A DNA stretch of 64,000 bases from DATFVB01 sp963714035 (GTDB taxonomy: Bacteria > Acidobacteriota > Thermoanaerobaculia > UBA5066 > DATFVB01): assembly GCA_963714035.1 (NCBI GenBank), contig OY970224.1:806001-870000 (forward strand), read 5' to 3'. Under the pieces are notes generated by a model. That model was given only the letters and a program-made list of their open reading frames with translations, was not told the DNA's origin and did no database searches. The number at the start of each line of letters is the position of its first letter. The stretch's first letter is position 1. The position numbers and the translations under genes were made by a program. Positions 1-7,571 of the stretch are shown piece by piece.

Positions 1-167
1 AGCCGCGCGCGGACGTCCTCGAGCGAGAGCATCCCGTGGCTCCGGTTGGAGGGCGAGCACGAGATGAAACAGTGCGTGCACGCGAGATTGCAGAGCGTCC
101 CCGCCACCTGGAACCAGACCGTGTCGAGAGACAGGGAAGGAACGCTCGGGAACTCCGATTTTTCCAT
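1..167 (-). CDS. Radical SAM protein, N-terminal part only (cut by window edge)
   Basis: The first 55 residues of a radical SAM enzyme are read leftward from an ATG at 167; the remainder lies outside the window. The motif CNLACTHCFISCSPSN gives the CxxxCxxC iron-sulfur ligands as C26, C30 and C33, with an extra Cys at 37. An AGGAGG lies 3 nt before the ATG, which is close, and no better in-frame start is visible. The next gene upstream on the same strand is a TIGR04282-type transferase, a family named for association with radical SAM/selenodomain genes, so this is probably the radical SAM partner. The exact substrate cannot be told from 55 residues. Confidence 0.85.
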   Translation of the reverse strand, partial: MEKSEFPSVPSLSLDTVWFQVAGTLCNLACTHCFISCSPSNRSHGMLSLEDVRAR

Positions 168-183
168 CGACCTCCTCGCAGGC

Positions 184-199
184 GCCCGCCCGGGCGGGC
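184..199. repeat. Perfect 16-nt GC palindrome in spacer
   Basis: GCCCGCCCGGGCGGGC lies in the 89-bp spacer between the transferase and the radical SAM gene. It could form a cruciform or mRNA hairpin just before the downstream ribosome binding site. No T-run follows on the minus strand, so it is not an obvious terminator. Confidence 0.5.
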
Positions 200-256
200 C
201 TCTTCCTCGACGACACGGCCGCGGAGGCCGGCTCGTCGAACGATGCGCGACCGACG

Positions 257-991
257 TCAGGCGGCGGGAGGGCCGCGCGGAGCGCGCCGGCGAAGACGAG
301 GCGTTGACGTCCGCGCCGCTTCGAAACGCGGGGCCGGCGGTCCGGCGCGGAGCGCGCGGGCGAGGAGGAAGCGATAGATGGCCCACTCGGCTTCGTTTCC
401 CGGGGAATGCCGGAGACGCGCCGCGTCCTCCGGCGAATCGACCTCGGGACGCGCGGGGAGCAGCGTGACGCCGCGATCGCGACGGGCCGCTTCCGCGAGC
501 AGGCTCGCGAGCGCGCGCGGATCCCGAAGACGGATCGAACGGCCGATGTCCGCGTCGCGCGGATCGATCCCGATGAGCGAAACGCCCCCGTCCCGGGCAG
601 GGCCGAGGGCCAGCACCCCCGACTCGATCGCCTCGAACGTCCGGCGCAGGTCGGCGGCCCCGATCGCGGGCGCGTCTCCGCCCACGATCACGAGGGACTC
701 GAATCCGAGCGCGAAGGCGCCGCCGGCCGCCGCCGCCACCCGCTCCCCGAAAGGCGCGCGCCGCTGCGTCAGGAAGAGCGCGCCTCCCGTCAGATCGCTC
801 GCTTCGAGACGGCGCCGGCACGCCGCGGGAGCGGCGAGCAGCAGCTCCGTGCCGGTTTCGCGGGCGAGACGGACCCACGACGCGAGGAACGCATGGAAGA
901 GCGGCGCACCGGTGTCGACGCGGAATCCCTTCGCCCGAGCCTCGGCGGCGGGGCTCCGGGTGAACACGAGGAGAGCCCGGCGCCGCGTCAT
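257..991 (-). CDS. TIGR04282-family transferase (glycosyltransferase-like, DUF2064)
   Basis: This 244-residue protein belongs to the rSAM/selenodomain-associated transferase 1 family (CofC/GT-A-like fold, DUF2064). The N-terminal strand LLVFTRSP is followed by the core motif VIVGGDAPAI; the family usually has a GxDxP nucleotide-binding signature there. ALGPARDGGVSLIGID matches the typical GPaxDGGyyLIGl block. The start at 991 is chosen because the protein begins directly with the first beta strand and because a TAGTAT -10 box lies 8 nt upstream; the open frame extends 30 codons further but with no family-like sequence. It is followed by the radical SAM gene, probably in one operon. The substrate is unknown; arsenosugar or glycan-like transfer has been proposed for relatives. 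Confidence 0.85.
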   Translation of the reverse strand: MTRRRALLVFTRSPAAEARAKGFRVDTGAPLFHAFLASWVRLARETGTELLLAAPAACRRRLEASDLTGGALFLTQRRAPFGERVAAAAGGAFALGFESLVIVGGDAPAIGAADLRRTFEAIESGVLALGPARDGGVSLIGIDPRDADIGRSIRLRDPRALASLLAEAARRDRGVTLLPARPEVDSPEDAARLRHSPGNEAEWAIYRFLLARALRAGPPAPRFEAARTSTPRLRRRAPRGPPAA

Positions 992-999
992 CGACGCCC

Positions 1000-1005
1000 A
1001 TACTA
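1000..1005 (-). promoter_or_regulatory. -10 box TAGTAT, leaderless promoter candidate
   Basis: TAGTAT on the minus strand ends 8 nt before the ATG at 991, so transcription would begin at or within a base or two of the start codon. There is no clear -35 box and no Shine-Dalgarno sequence. Confidence 0.5.
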
Positions 1006-1111
1006 CCGCCTCGCCGGCGCCGGGAGAGCCCTTCCTCGGGATGCCGCCGAGCCCGCCCGCGGCCGAGATGCGGCTCCTCATTCGTCAGCCTGCTACCATC
1101 GCCGCGCCGCC

Positions 1112-2338
1112 ATGCCGCGCCGTTCCCGACTTTTCCGCTCCGCCCGCGGCGCGCTCGCGATCCTGACGCTCATCAACCTGCTCAACTACCTCGACCGCTA
1201 CGTCGTCTCCGCGCTCGTCGAGAGCCTCCGACGCTCCGAGCTCCACCCCTCCGATCTCCAGCTCGGCTCGCTCGTGACGGCGTTCGTCGTCGTCTACATG
1301 TGCTCCTCTCCCGTCTTCGGCGTCCTCGGCGACCGCCGCCGCCGGCCGCCGCTCCTGGGAATCGGGGTGGCGATCTGGAGCGTCGCGACGGCCGCGGGAG
1401 GCCTCGCCCGAAGCTTCCTTTCGCTCTTCGCCGCGCGGGCCGCCGTCGGCGTCGGGGAAGCGTCGTACGGGGCGATCGCCCCCGCACTTCTCGCGGACGC
1501 TTTTCCGGCGGAGAAGCGCGGACGGGTCTTCGCCGTATTCTTCTGCGCGATCCCGATCGGCTCCGCGCTCGGCTACATCCTCGGCGGATGGATGGACCAG
1601 CGCTTCGGATGGCGAGCGGCTTTCCTTCTCGCGGGCGCCCCCGGGCTCGTCCTCGCCTTTCTCGCCGCGCGGCTGGCCGACCCGCCGCGGCGCGACGACG
1701 GCGTCCCGTCCGCGGCGGCTCCGGGGGGCCCGGAGTCGGCGATCGCCCGCTTCGCGGGGATCGCCCGGATCGCCCCTTACCGGCGGGCGGTTCTCGGCTA
1801 CGCGGCGTACACGTTCGCCCTCGGCGCGCTCGCCTTCTGGACGCCCGCGTTTCTCGAACGGGTCCGGGGAGTTCCCCACTCCCAGGCGACGATCCTCTTC
1901 GGCGCAATCGCCGTCGTCACCGGATTCACCGGAACGTTCGCCGGCGGATGGATCGGCGACCGCCTCCTCCGGCGCACCCCGAACGCCTATCTGTGGGTTT
2001 CGGGGGTCTCGACCCTGCTCGCGGCGCCGGCGGCTCTCGTCGCGTTCACGTCCGACTCCCGCCCCGTTTACGTCGCCGCGATCGTCATCGCGGAGACCCT
2101 GCTCTTCGTTTCGACGGGACCGATCAACTCGGCGATCGTCAACGCGGTGCCGGCCGACCGGCGCGCGTCCGCGATCGCGCTCTCGACGTTTGCGATCCAC
2201 CTCTTCGGCGACGTCCCCTCCCCGCCGCTCCTCGGAGCGATCTCGGACGCGACCTCGCTCGCGACGGCGTTTCTGCTGATCCCCGCGGTGATCGCGGCGG
2301 CCGGGCTCCTCTGGATCCGGGCGGCGGTGAAAGGATAA
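1112..2338 (+). CDS. MFS transporter, Spinster-like
   Basis: This is a 408-residue inner-membrane transporter with about 12 hydrophobic segments. It opens with the Spinster-type TM1 motif LINLLNYLDRYVVSALV. The loop 2-3 signature of the superfamily appears as GVLGDRRRR, and TM4-5 carries GVGEASYGAIAPALLADAF, the usual Spinster proton-relay region. ATG 1112 is chosen because TM1 follows at a normal distance; the frame is open far upstream, but that part is antisense to the transferase gene. TGCTACCAT, an extended -10, lies 12 nt before the start and is divergent from the transferase promoter. The substrate cannot be inferred; relatives are called sugar, lipid or hexuronate transporters. Confidence 0.9.
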   Translation: MPRRSRLFRSARGALAILTLINLLNYLDRYVVSALVESLRRSELHPSDLQLGSLVTAFVVVYMCSSPVFGVLGDRRRRPPLLGIGVAIWSVATAAGGLARSFLSLFAARAAVGVGEASYGAIAPALLADAFPAEKRGRVFAVFFCAIPIGSALGYILGGWMDQRFGWRAAFLLAGAPGLVLAFLAARLADPPRRDDGVPSAAAPGGPESAIARFAGIARIAPYRRAVLGYAAYTFALGALAFWTPAFLERVRGVPHSQATILFGAIAVVTGFTGTFAGGWIGDRLLRRTPNAYLWVSGVSTLLAAPAALVAFTSDSRPVYVAAIVIAETLLFVSTGPINSAIVNAVPADRRASAIALSTFAIHLFGDVPSPPLLGAISDATSLATAFLLIPAVIAAAGLLWIRAAVKG

Positions 2339-2429
2339 ATCCGAAATCCGAAACAAATCGAAGGCTCAAAATCGGAAATGGCCGGGCGAGGATCATTCGG
2401 CATCGACGCTGTCGTTACCTTGACGACGA

Positions 2430-2556
2430 GGCGCGGCGAGACGTGCTGGAAGGCGGGTTCGGCGGGCCGGCCGGCGGCTAAGGCGTACTGAGAACGTACG
2501 TCGTGCCGGCCGGCCGGGCCGCCGGGCCCGCATAACGGCGCGTATCGACGCGCCTA
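2430..2556 (-). repeat. Dispersed GC-rich element, copy A
   Basis: This spacer element shares ordered blocks with 43315-43430. On the minus strand these are CGTTATGCGGG, GGCCGGCC, GTACGCCT, GCCGCCGGCC, CTTCCAGCACGTCT and GCCGCGCC. It begins at the TAG stop codon of the DedA gene, as copy B begins at the TAG stop of the trans-sulfuration gene. The blocks GGGCCGGCCGGC and GCCGGCCGGCC can pair into long stems. It has no coding potential. The preceding bases 2339-2380 hold A-rich AATCCGAAA-type short repeats. Confidence 0.7.
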
Positions 2557-3306
2557 GAGTCGCCGGAAACTGATGCCGCGGGCCCGCAGCGAGGCCTCCA
2601 GGTACACGAGCAACAGCACTGTGCCGGCGATCGCCGCGATCTTCCATCCCGTCGCCCACCGCACGAATGGGGCGGTCGGCTTCCATTTCCGGGAATGCAC
2701 GAGCACGCTCTCGAGCACGAAGTATCCGATCAGGGCCCCGGCGAGGACGAGGAGGACGGTTTCCGAGCGCTCCGCCCAGTGCAGGACGTCTCCGATCCGT
2801 CCGCCGAACCGGTCTCCGAGGAAGATCCAGACGAGGGCGTTGGCGAGCGCCGCCGTCGTATCCGCGGCGAGGAACTTCCAGAGCGGCATCCGGGAAGCTC
2901 CCGACGTGAAGAACAGGACGGGGCGCAGGCCGTAAACGTAGCGACCCGCCACGATCGCCCGGAACTGGTATTTGCGAAAGCGCGCCTTGACCTCTTCGAT
3001 CTTTTCCTTCGGGAAGATCTTCGCGAGCCACGGCCGCTTCTCGAGATTCCCCCCGAGCAGCCGGCCGATGCCGTAGAGCGCCGTGTCTCCCATGACGGCG
3101 GCGACCAGCGCCGAGAGCACGATCGGCCAGAACCGGGCGAGGTCCTGGTAGACGACGTATCCCGCGAGCAGGAGAATCGACTCTTCCGGAGGACTGGGAC
3201 CGAAGGCGCCGACGAACAGCAGGACGAACACGCCGACCACGGTTTCCCGCTCGAGGTAATGCTCGACCGCGGCGATCGCGTGGGTGGCCAGCAGCGGGTG
3301 CGTCAC
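2554..3306 (-). CDS. DedA/SNARE-associated family membrane protein
   Basis: This is a 250-residue inner-membrane protein of the DedA/VTT superfamily, a group linked to lipid flipping and membrane homeostasis. The motif GPSPPEESILLLAGYVV corresponds to the family E-x-P-x-P-type region, followed by GDTALYGIGRLLG and the basic FRKYQFRAIVAGRYVYGLRP block with conserved Gly and Arg. C-terminal hydrophobic segments end in a short tail. GTG 3306 is preferred over TTG 3333, because the TTG lies inside an extended -10-like TGCTATCCT (about 3324-3332, minus) and the GTG sits about 17 nt beyond it. Thioredoxin lies upstream on the same strand, separated by a terminator. Confidence 0.85.
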   Translation of the reverse strand: MTHPLLATHAIAAVEHYLERETVVGVFVLLFVGAFGPSPPEESILLLAGYVVYQDLARFWPIVLSALVAAVMGDTALYGIGRLLGGNLEKRPWLAKIFPKEKIEEVKARFRKYQFRAIVAGRYVYGLRPVLFFTSGASRMPLWKFLAADTTAALANALVWIFLGDRFGGRIGDVLHWAERSETVLLVLAGALIGYFVLESVLVHSRKWKPTAPFVRWATGWKIAAIAGTVLLLVYLEASLRARGISFRRL

Positions 3307-3331
3307 GGAGAGTTTTCGGCGGGAGGATAGC

Positions 3332-3353
3332 AAAACGCCCGCCGAAGCGGGCG
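3332..3353 (-). terminator. Rho-independent terminator after thioredoxin
   Basis: On the minus strand CGCCCGC-TTCG-GCGGGCG forms a 7-bp stem with a stable tetraloop, followed directly by TTTTG. It lies 26 bp after the trxA stop codon and just ahead of the DedA promoter region. Confidence 0.8.
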
Positions 3354-3378
3354 CGCGACTGCCGGAAGCGGGTCGGGC

Positions 3379-3705
3379 TCAGAGGTTTCGGTCGATGAAC
3401 TGCTGGAACTGGCCTTTCGGCATCGCTCCCATCGTGCGATCCGCGGCTTCGCCGTTCTTGAACAGGATGAACGTCGGGATCGACGTCACCATGAACTTCT
3501 GCGCCACCCCGGGAGAGTCGTCCACGTTGATCTTCGCGACCTTGACCTTGCCGTCGTACTGGCTTGCGAGCTCTTCGACGATCGGGGCGACCGACCGGCA
3601 CGGGCCGCACCAGGGCGCCCAGAAGTCGACGAACACGGGGGTCGCGCTCTTGACGACTTCGGTCTCGAACGAATCGTCGGAAACTTCCCGGACCTTGTCA
3701 GACAT
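3379..3705 (-). CDS. trxA: Thioredoxin
   Basis: This is a 108-residue cytosolic disulfide reductase of normal length. The active site WCGPC has its cysteines at 33 and 36, preceded by FVDFWAP, and the cis-proline loop TSIPTFILF follows. ATG 3705 is chosen because a GGAGGA ribosome binding site lies just upstream; the open frame extends 28 codons more without family sequence. The DUF547 gene lies upstream on the same strand with a 41-bp gap, so the two may be co-transcribed. A hairpin terminator follows. Confidence 0.97.
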   Translation of the reverse strand: MSDKVREVSDDSFETEVVKSATPVFVDFWAPWCGPCRSVAPIVEELASQYDGKVKVAKINVDDSPGVAQKFMVTSIPTFILFKNGEAADRTMGAMPKGQFQQFIDRNL

Positions 3706-3746
3706 TCCGATTCCTCCACCGCCGGACAACGCGAAAGCGCCCCGGC

Positions 3747-4580
3747 TTATTCCCGTCCGCGCTCCGCCGTCCGATCGTTCAGGGACCAATCATAGTCGAG
3801 ATATTCCACGCGAAATCCGCCGCGCGCGAGCCACGGCCGGTACTCCGCCGGCGCGTACGTCGACAACACCCGGGCGACGCCGGCCCGCTCGAAATCGGCG
3901 CGGTACCAGTCCAGGTACCGGGGCGCCCGGACGAGGTTCTCCGCCGGCTCGAACCGCCAGAGATCGGAACGGGAGAGCCAGACCCGCATCCGCTCGTCGA
4001 GCCGCGCCGGGAGACCGTCGGGATCGAAAGCCCGGCGGTCGAGCGGCGGGCAGGAGCGCGAGGCGCAGACCATCGCGGCGTGCGCTCGGTAGCCTCCGAG
4101 CGCCACGGCGGCGTGCTCGATCTCGTCGAGCGAGCAGCGCCGTCCGCCGAACGGATGGCTCTCCGCGGTGAACGCGCCCGGAATCGAGCGGATCGAGTCC
4201 ACCGGATAGCGATCGAGTACCGTCTCGACGATGAACGCGTTGTAGGCGTTGAACAGCAGCGCGAGCTTCGCGTCCCGCGAAGGTTCCGGGCCCGCCTCCC
4301 CCGCGGCCGTGAGAACGGCCGCCAGCCGGCGGCGGTCGCCGCCGTCGTTCTTCCATTTTCCGTAAGAGACGAGCCCGCGCTCGTCGACGTACTTCGCCAG
4401 GAGGGCGGTCCACTCCGCGGACGATGATCCCGGCGGGAACGAAACGACCGGGTTCTCCGCGCCGACGGGAGCGGCCGGGAGCGCAACCCCGGCGAGGGCG
4501 GCGAGGAACGCCGCCTTCGGGAACGCCGCGACGATTCCCCTCAGGCCTCTCTCCACGGCCGGATCGTCCCGACGCGCCAT
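3747..4580 (-). CDS. DUF547 exported protein
   Basis: This is a 277-residue protein with an N-terminal hydrophobic segment (about residues 18-41, ending PAAPVGA-E) that looks like a signal peptide, so it is probably periplasmic. The DUF547 hallmarks are present: FNAYNAFIVETVL, HPFGG, HAAMVCASRSCPPL (conserved His and paired Cys) and a YLDWYRADF-type C-terminal block. The fold is thought to be papain-like, but its activity is unknown. The start overlaps the end of the Gre-type gene by 40 nt; an alternative GTG at 4556 would also keep the signal peptide. Thioredoxin lies downstream, which suits a protein with conserved cysteines, but this link is only contextual. Confidence 0.85.
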   Translation of the reverse strand: MARRDDPAVERGLRGIVAAFPKAAFLAALAGVALPAAPVGAENPVVSFPPGSSSAEWTALLAKYVDERGLVSYGKWKNDGGDRRRLAAVLTAAGEAGPEPSRDAKLALLFNAYNAFIVETVLDRYPVDSIRSIPGAFTAESHPFGGRRCSLDEIEHAAVALGGYRAHAAMVCASRSCPPLDRRAFDPDGLPARLDERMRVWLSRSDLWRFEPAENLVRAPRYLDWYRADFERAGVARVLSTYAPAEYRPWLARGGFRVEYLDYDWSLNDRTAERGRE

Positions 4581-6583
4581 TGCTCGCCGTCGATCAGGAT
4601 CGCGTCGCCGGGCTTCGCGCCGAGGAGCTTCTGGGCGAACTCCGACTCGTAGGAATAGACGCCCTCTTCAGGGCGGGAGTCCCAGGGGCCGAGCACCGCG
4701 GCCTCCCGCGACCTCGCGCCCGCCGTGAGGACCACGCGGGTTCCGACGCGGACCTCCGAGGCGTCGACGCGCGCCGGATCGAGCGGGCGGGCTCGCGCGA
4801 GATCGCTCCGCAGCGTCGAGACGCGCGCGGCGAGGAATTCCTGCCGCGCCCGTGCGGAGTGGTACTCGAAGTTCTCCCGCAGGTCGCCCATCGCGGCGGC
4901 CTCCTGGATCGCGCGGCCGTTCTTCGGCATTTCGTCGGTGAGGAGGTGCTCGAGCTCGGCGCGCCGCGCATCGAGCGACTCGGGCGTGACGTAGAGGGGC
5001 TCGACCCGGGGGCCGCGCAGGTCGGGAAAACGCCGCTGGAACGCCTGCTTCAGGTCGTCGCGCCGGAACTCCTCGAGGCCCGGCGCGCGCTCGGCCGACG
5101 TGAGGAGCCGGCGGGCTTCTTCCTGGTCGGACACCTTCGCGACGAGCTCGAGCGCGAGACCCCCGCGGTCGAACATCGTTTTGACGCGGGCCCGATGGGG
5201 CGCGAACTCCGGCAGCCGCAGCGCCTCGAGCAGCGCGAAGAGCGTGGCCGTTCCGAGGAGAGGCGGGACGTGCGCCAGCTCCGCGCGCTTTTCCGCGAGC
5301 CAGAGGAACGCGCGCGGCGCGGTGCGCGGATTCGCGACGATTCGGGAAGCGAGCGCCGTCCGGACGGCGGGCGCGCCCTCGGCGAGCGCCCCGTCGATCG
5401 CCGCGAGCGTTCGGGAGTCGTCCTCTCCCGCGAAGAGACCGGCGAAGACCTCGGCCCAGCGAGGATCGCGCTCGCGGATCGCCCGGTAGGCCTTCCATCG
5501 GAGAGCCGGATCGGGAAGCGCCCGCGACACTTCGACCCCGCCGGGCGCCGCGGCGATGTCCGCCGAAGGCACGGGCGGCGCGACTCCGCTCTTTCCTTCC
5601 TCGAGGAAGATCGCGATCTCCAGGCGCTCCGCGGGAGTCGCGCGTCCCCACCCCTCCTCCGCGAGGGAAGCGGCGAAGAACGGGAGGAGCTCCGGACGCC
5701 GGAGGTTCTTCCGGGCGATCTCCAGGCGGCGCGCCACGGAAGCCTCCTCGAATTCGTCCCGAACGGAATCGCTCGCCGCCTCGGCCGACGCCTGCCAGCG
5801 GTAGCCGGCATTCTTTCCGCTCCCCGACGAGACGAGCTGGGGGTGTTTGCGGGCGGCGTTCCAGAAGGACGCCCAGCGATCGGCCGCGATCACGGGCGCG
5901 AAGGCGTCCTTGATCTCCGCGGCCGTGACCGGACGCCCCATGCTTTCGATCAGATGGCGAACCGCGCCGGGCGGATCCTCGAGGGACCGTGCCCGGAGGG
6001 CATCGCGGTTCTCGAGCCGTTCCCGCCGGAAATCGCCGGGGGGAAGCGGGATGAGGTTCTTCGCCGCGGCCCCGGGAGGGAGGGAGAGCTTCTCGCCTCC
6101 CTCGAATTCGAACCGCACGGCGTCGATGGCCGGAGAGAGCTCGATGACCCGGCCGGCGCCGTGCCCCGCGAAGAAGTAGACATCTCCGGGCGCGAAACGG
6201 ACCCACCGGCGCACGCGCTCCGCGGCCTCGAGGACGTTGGCTCGCGGCGGGAGGAAGTGCCCGATCAGCCCCTCGAGCGACGGATGGTCCGGCCACGCGA
6301 GACGGAACGCGTCGGCGATCTCCTCCGGCGAGGCGGCCTTGTTCGGAAAGGCGCGAGCGATCTCCAGGAGCGTTTCCAGGCGCGCGCCGTAGAGGCCCTG
6401 GTCCCCCTGCGCCGCCGCGAGACGCGCCAGGAGAGCGCGCGGCTTCTCCTTTTCCCCGCGTTTCTTCATCTCCCGGGTGATGGCGAAGAGGGGCTCGAGA
6501 TCCTCCGCCGATCGCGCCAGGAGCTCCGCGAACGCTTCCTCGTCTCCGGTCCCGCGCCCCTTCTTCGACTCCGTCACGTCCAT
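4541..6583 (-). CDS. Long GreA/GreB-family elongation factor with ~530-residue N-terminal extension
   Basis: This is a 680-residue protein. Roughly the last 150 residues are a full Gre factor: an N-terminal coiled-coil starting VTPESLDARRAELEHLL, with the catalytic acidic tip MGDLRENFEYHSAR (the Asp/Glu pair that binds Mg2+ in the RNA polymerase secondary channel), then a C-terminal FKBP-like domain SYESEFAQKLLGAKPGD. A normal GreA is about 158 residues. The long N-terminus is helical with no recognised enzyme motif; a KOW-like region (FAPGDVYFFAGHGAGRVIEL) lies around residues 130-190. Chlamydial GreA is comparably long. ATG 6583 is supported by TATGAT 6 nt upstream. It diverges from the CDF gene and overlaps the DUF547 gene. 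Confidence 0.85.
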   Translation of the reverse strand: MDVTESKKGRGTGDEEAFAELLARSAEDLEPLFAITREMKKRGEKEKPRALLARLAAAQGDQGLYGARLETLLEIARAFPNKAASPEEIADAFRLAWPDHPSLEGLIGHFLPPRANVLEAAERVRRWVRFAPGDVYFFAGHGAGRVIELSPAIDAVRFEFEGGEKLSLPPGAAAKNLIPLPPGDFRRERLENRDALRARSLEDPPGAVRHLIESMGRPVTAAEIKDAFAPVIAADRWASFWNAARKHPQLVSSGSGKNAGYRWQASAEAASDSVRDEFEEASVARRLEIARKNLRRPELLPFFAASLAEEGWGRATPAERLEIAIFLEEGKSGVAPPVPSADIAAAPGGVEVSRALPDPALRWKAYRAIRERDPRWAEVFAGLFAGEDDSRTLAAIDGALAEGAPAVRTALASRIVANPRTAPRAFLWLAEKRAELAHVPPLLGTATLFALLEALRLPEFAPHRARVKTMFDRGGLALELVAKVSDQEEARRLLTSAERAPGLEEFRRDDLKQAFQRRFPDLRGPRVEPLYVTPESLDARRAELEHLLTDEMPKNGRAIQEAAAMGDLRENFEYHSARARQEFLAARVSTLRSDLARARPLDPARVDASEVRVGTRVVLTAGARSREAAVLGPWDSRPEEGVYSYESEFAQKLLGAKPGDAILIDGEQWRVGTIRPWREA

Positions 6584-6589
6584 CGGGCG

Positions 6590-6595
6590 ATCATA
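6590..6595 (-). promoter_or_regulatory. -10 box TATGAT, leaderless promoter of the Gre-type gene
   Basis: TATGAT on the minus strand ends 6 nt before the ATG at 6583. Initiation 6-8 nt downstream of the box would put the mRNA 5' end at the start codon. No Shine-Dalgarno sequence is present. Confidence 0.6.
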
Positions 6596-6645
6596 TTCGC
6601 TCCGGCGGGGCGCGGACACGGGCGAAAGAAAGGCCGCCGGCGATG

Positions 6646-6651
6646 GATAAT
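6646..6651 (+). promoter_or_regulatory. -10 box GATAAT, leaderless promoter of the CDF gene
   Basis: GATAAT ends 7 nt before ATG 6659. It faces away from the Gre promoter, so both genes are served by a 75-bp divergent region with no room for long leaders. Confidence 0.5.
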
Positions 6652-6658
6652 CCGACCG

Positions 6659-7543
6659 ATGGGACCCGTTTCGCGCGCCGAGACCCGACGCCGCCTGGGA
6701 GGCGCGCTCGCCATTTCGGGAACGCTCGTCGTCGTCGAGGCGGCCGGCGGCGCGATCGCGCACAGCCTGGCTCTCTGGGCGGACGCGGGACACGTCCTGA
6801 CCGACGCGGCCGCGCTTTCGCTCTCCTACATCGCGGTCCGGATCGCGGAGCGGGGCGCGAGCGCGAAGCACACCTTCGGGTTGTATCGCGCGGAGATCCT
6901 CGCCGCCTTCATCAACGCGCAGATCCTGCTCGTCGTCTGCGCCGCGATCCTCTGGGAGGCGTGGCGCCGGCTCGAGCGGCCGGCGCCCGTCGCGCCCATC
7001 CCGATGCTCGCGTTCGGCGCGGTCGCGCTCGCGGCGAACGTCGCGTCGGTCCGGTTTCTCCATCCCCACCGGAACGAGAGCCTCAACGTGAAGGGCGCCT
7101 ACCTCGAGCTCGCGGCCGACGCGCTCGCGGCGGCCGCCGTCGTCGTCGGGGCCGTCGTGATCGCGGTGACCGGCAGGGAGTGGATCGACCCTGCCCTTTC
7201 GGCCGCGATCGCGGTCTTCATCCTCCCCCGCACCGTCTCCCTCCTCCGCCAGTCCGCGCACATCCTCCTCGAGGGCGCGCCCGCCGAGGTCGACCAGCCG
7301 ATGCTCACCGTCGGCCTGCAGGGACTGTCGGGCGTGCTCTCCATCCACGACCTCCACGTCTGGACGCTCACGTCCGGCGTACACTGCGCGAGCCTCCACG
7401 TCGCGATCGCGCCCGGAAGCGACGCGTCGGCCGTCCTTCGCGAGGTCGAAGCGAAGCTCCGGGCCGACCATCACGTCGAGCACGCGACGATCCAGATCGA
7501 GGTCCGGGAGCCGGCGGAATGCGCCCCCCTTGCCCGCCACTGA
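6659..7543 (+). CDS. Cation diffusion facilitator (CDF) metal exporter
   Basis: This is a 294-residue inner-membrane antiporter of the CzcD/ZitB type, exporting Zn2+, Co2+ or similar against protons. It has six membrane segments and a cytoplasmic C-terminal domain. TM2 carries the metal site LWADAGHVLTDAAAL (HxxxD). The matching TM5 site reads YLELAADALAA, i.e. ExxxD instead of the usual HxxxD, which may shift metal preference. The C-terminal domain has IHDLHVWTLTSG and the HxEHATIQIE strand typical of CDFs. ATG 6659 follows a GATAAT box by 7 nt. The next gene, a GGDEF/EAL protein, starts 28 bp after the stop. Confidence 0.92.
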   Translation: MGPVSRAETRRRLGGALAISGTLVVVEAAGGAIAHSLALWADAGHVLTDAAALSLSYIAVRIAERGASAKHTFGLYRAEILAAFINAQILLVVCAAILWEAWRRLERPAPVAPIPMLAFGAVALAANVASVRFLHPHRNESLNVKGAYLELAADALAAAAVVVGAVVIAVTGREWIDPALSAAIAVFILPRTVSLLRQSAHILLEGAPAEVDQPMLTVGLQGLSGVLSIHDLHVWTLTSGVHCASLHVAIAPGSDASAVLREVEAKLRADHHVEHATIQIEVREPAECAPLARH

Positions 7544-7571
7544 GCCCGGGTGCGAAGATGCCGCAACACGC

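Noticed and set aside
407..1111. N-terminal extension of the MFS gene to 407
   Set aside because: The extra 235 codons are antisense to the TIGR04282 gene and Arg/Glu-rich; the normal transporter start is at 1112.
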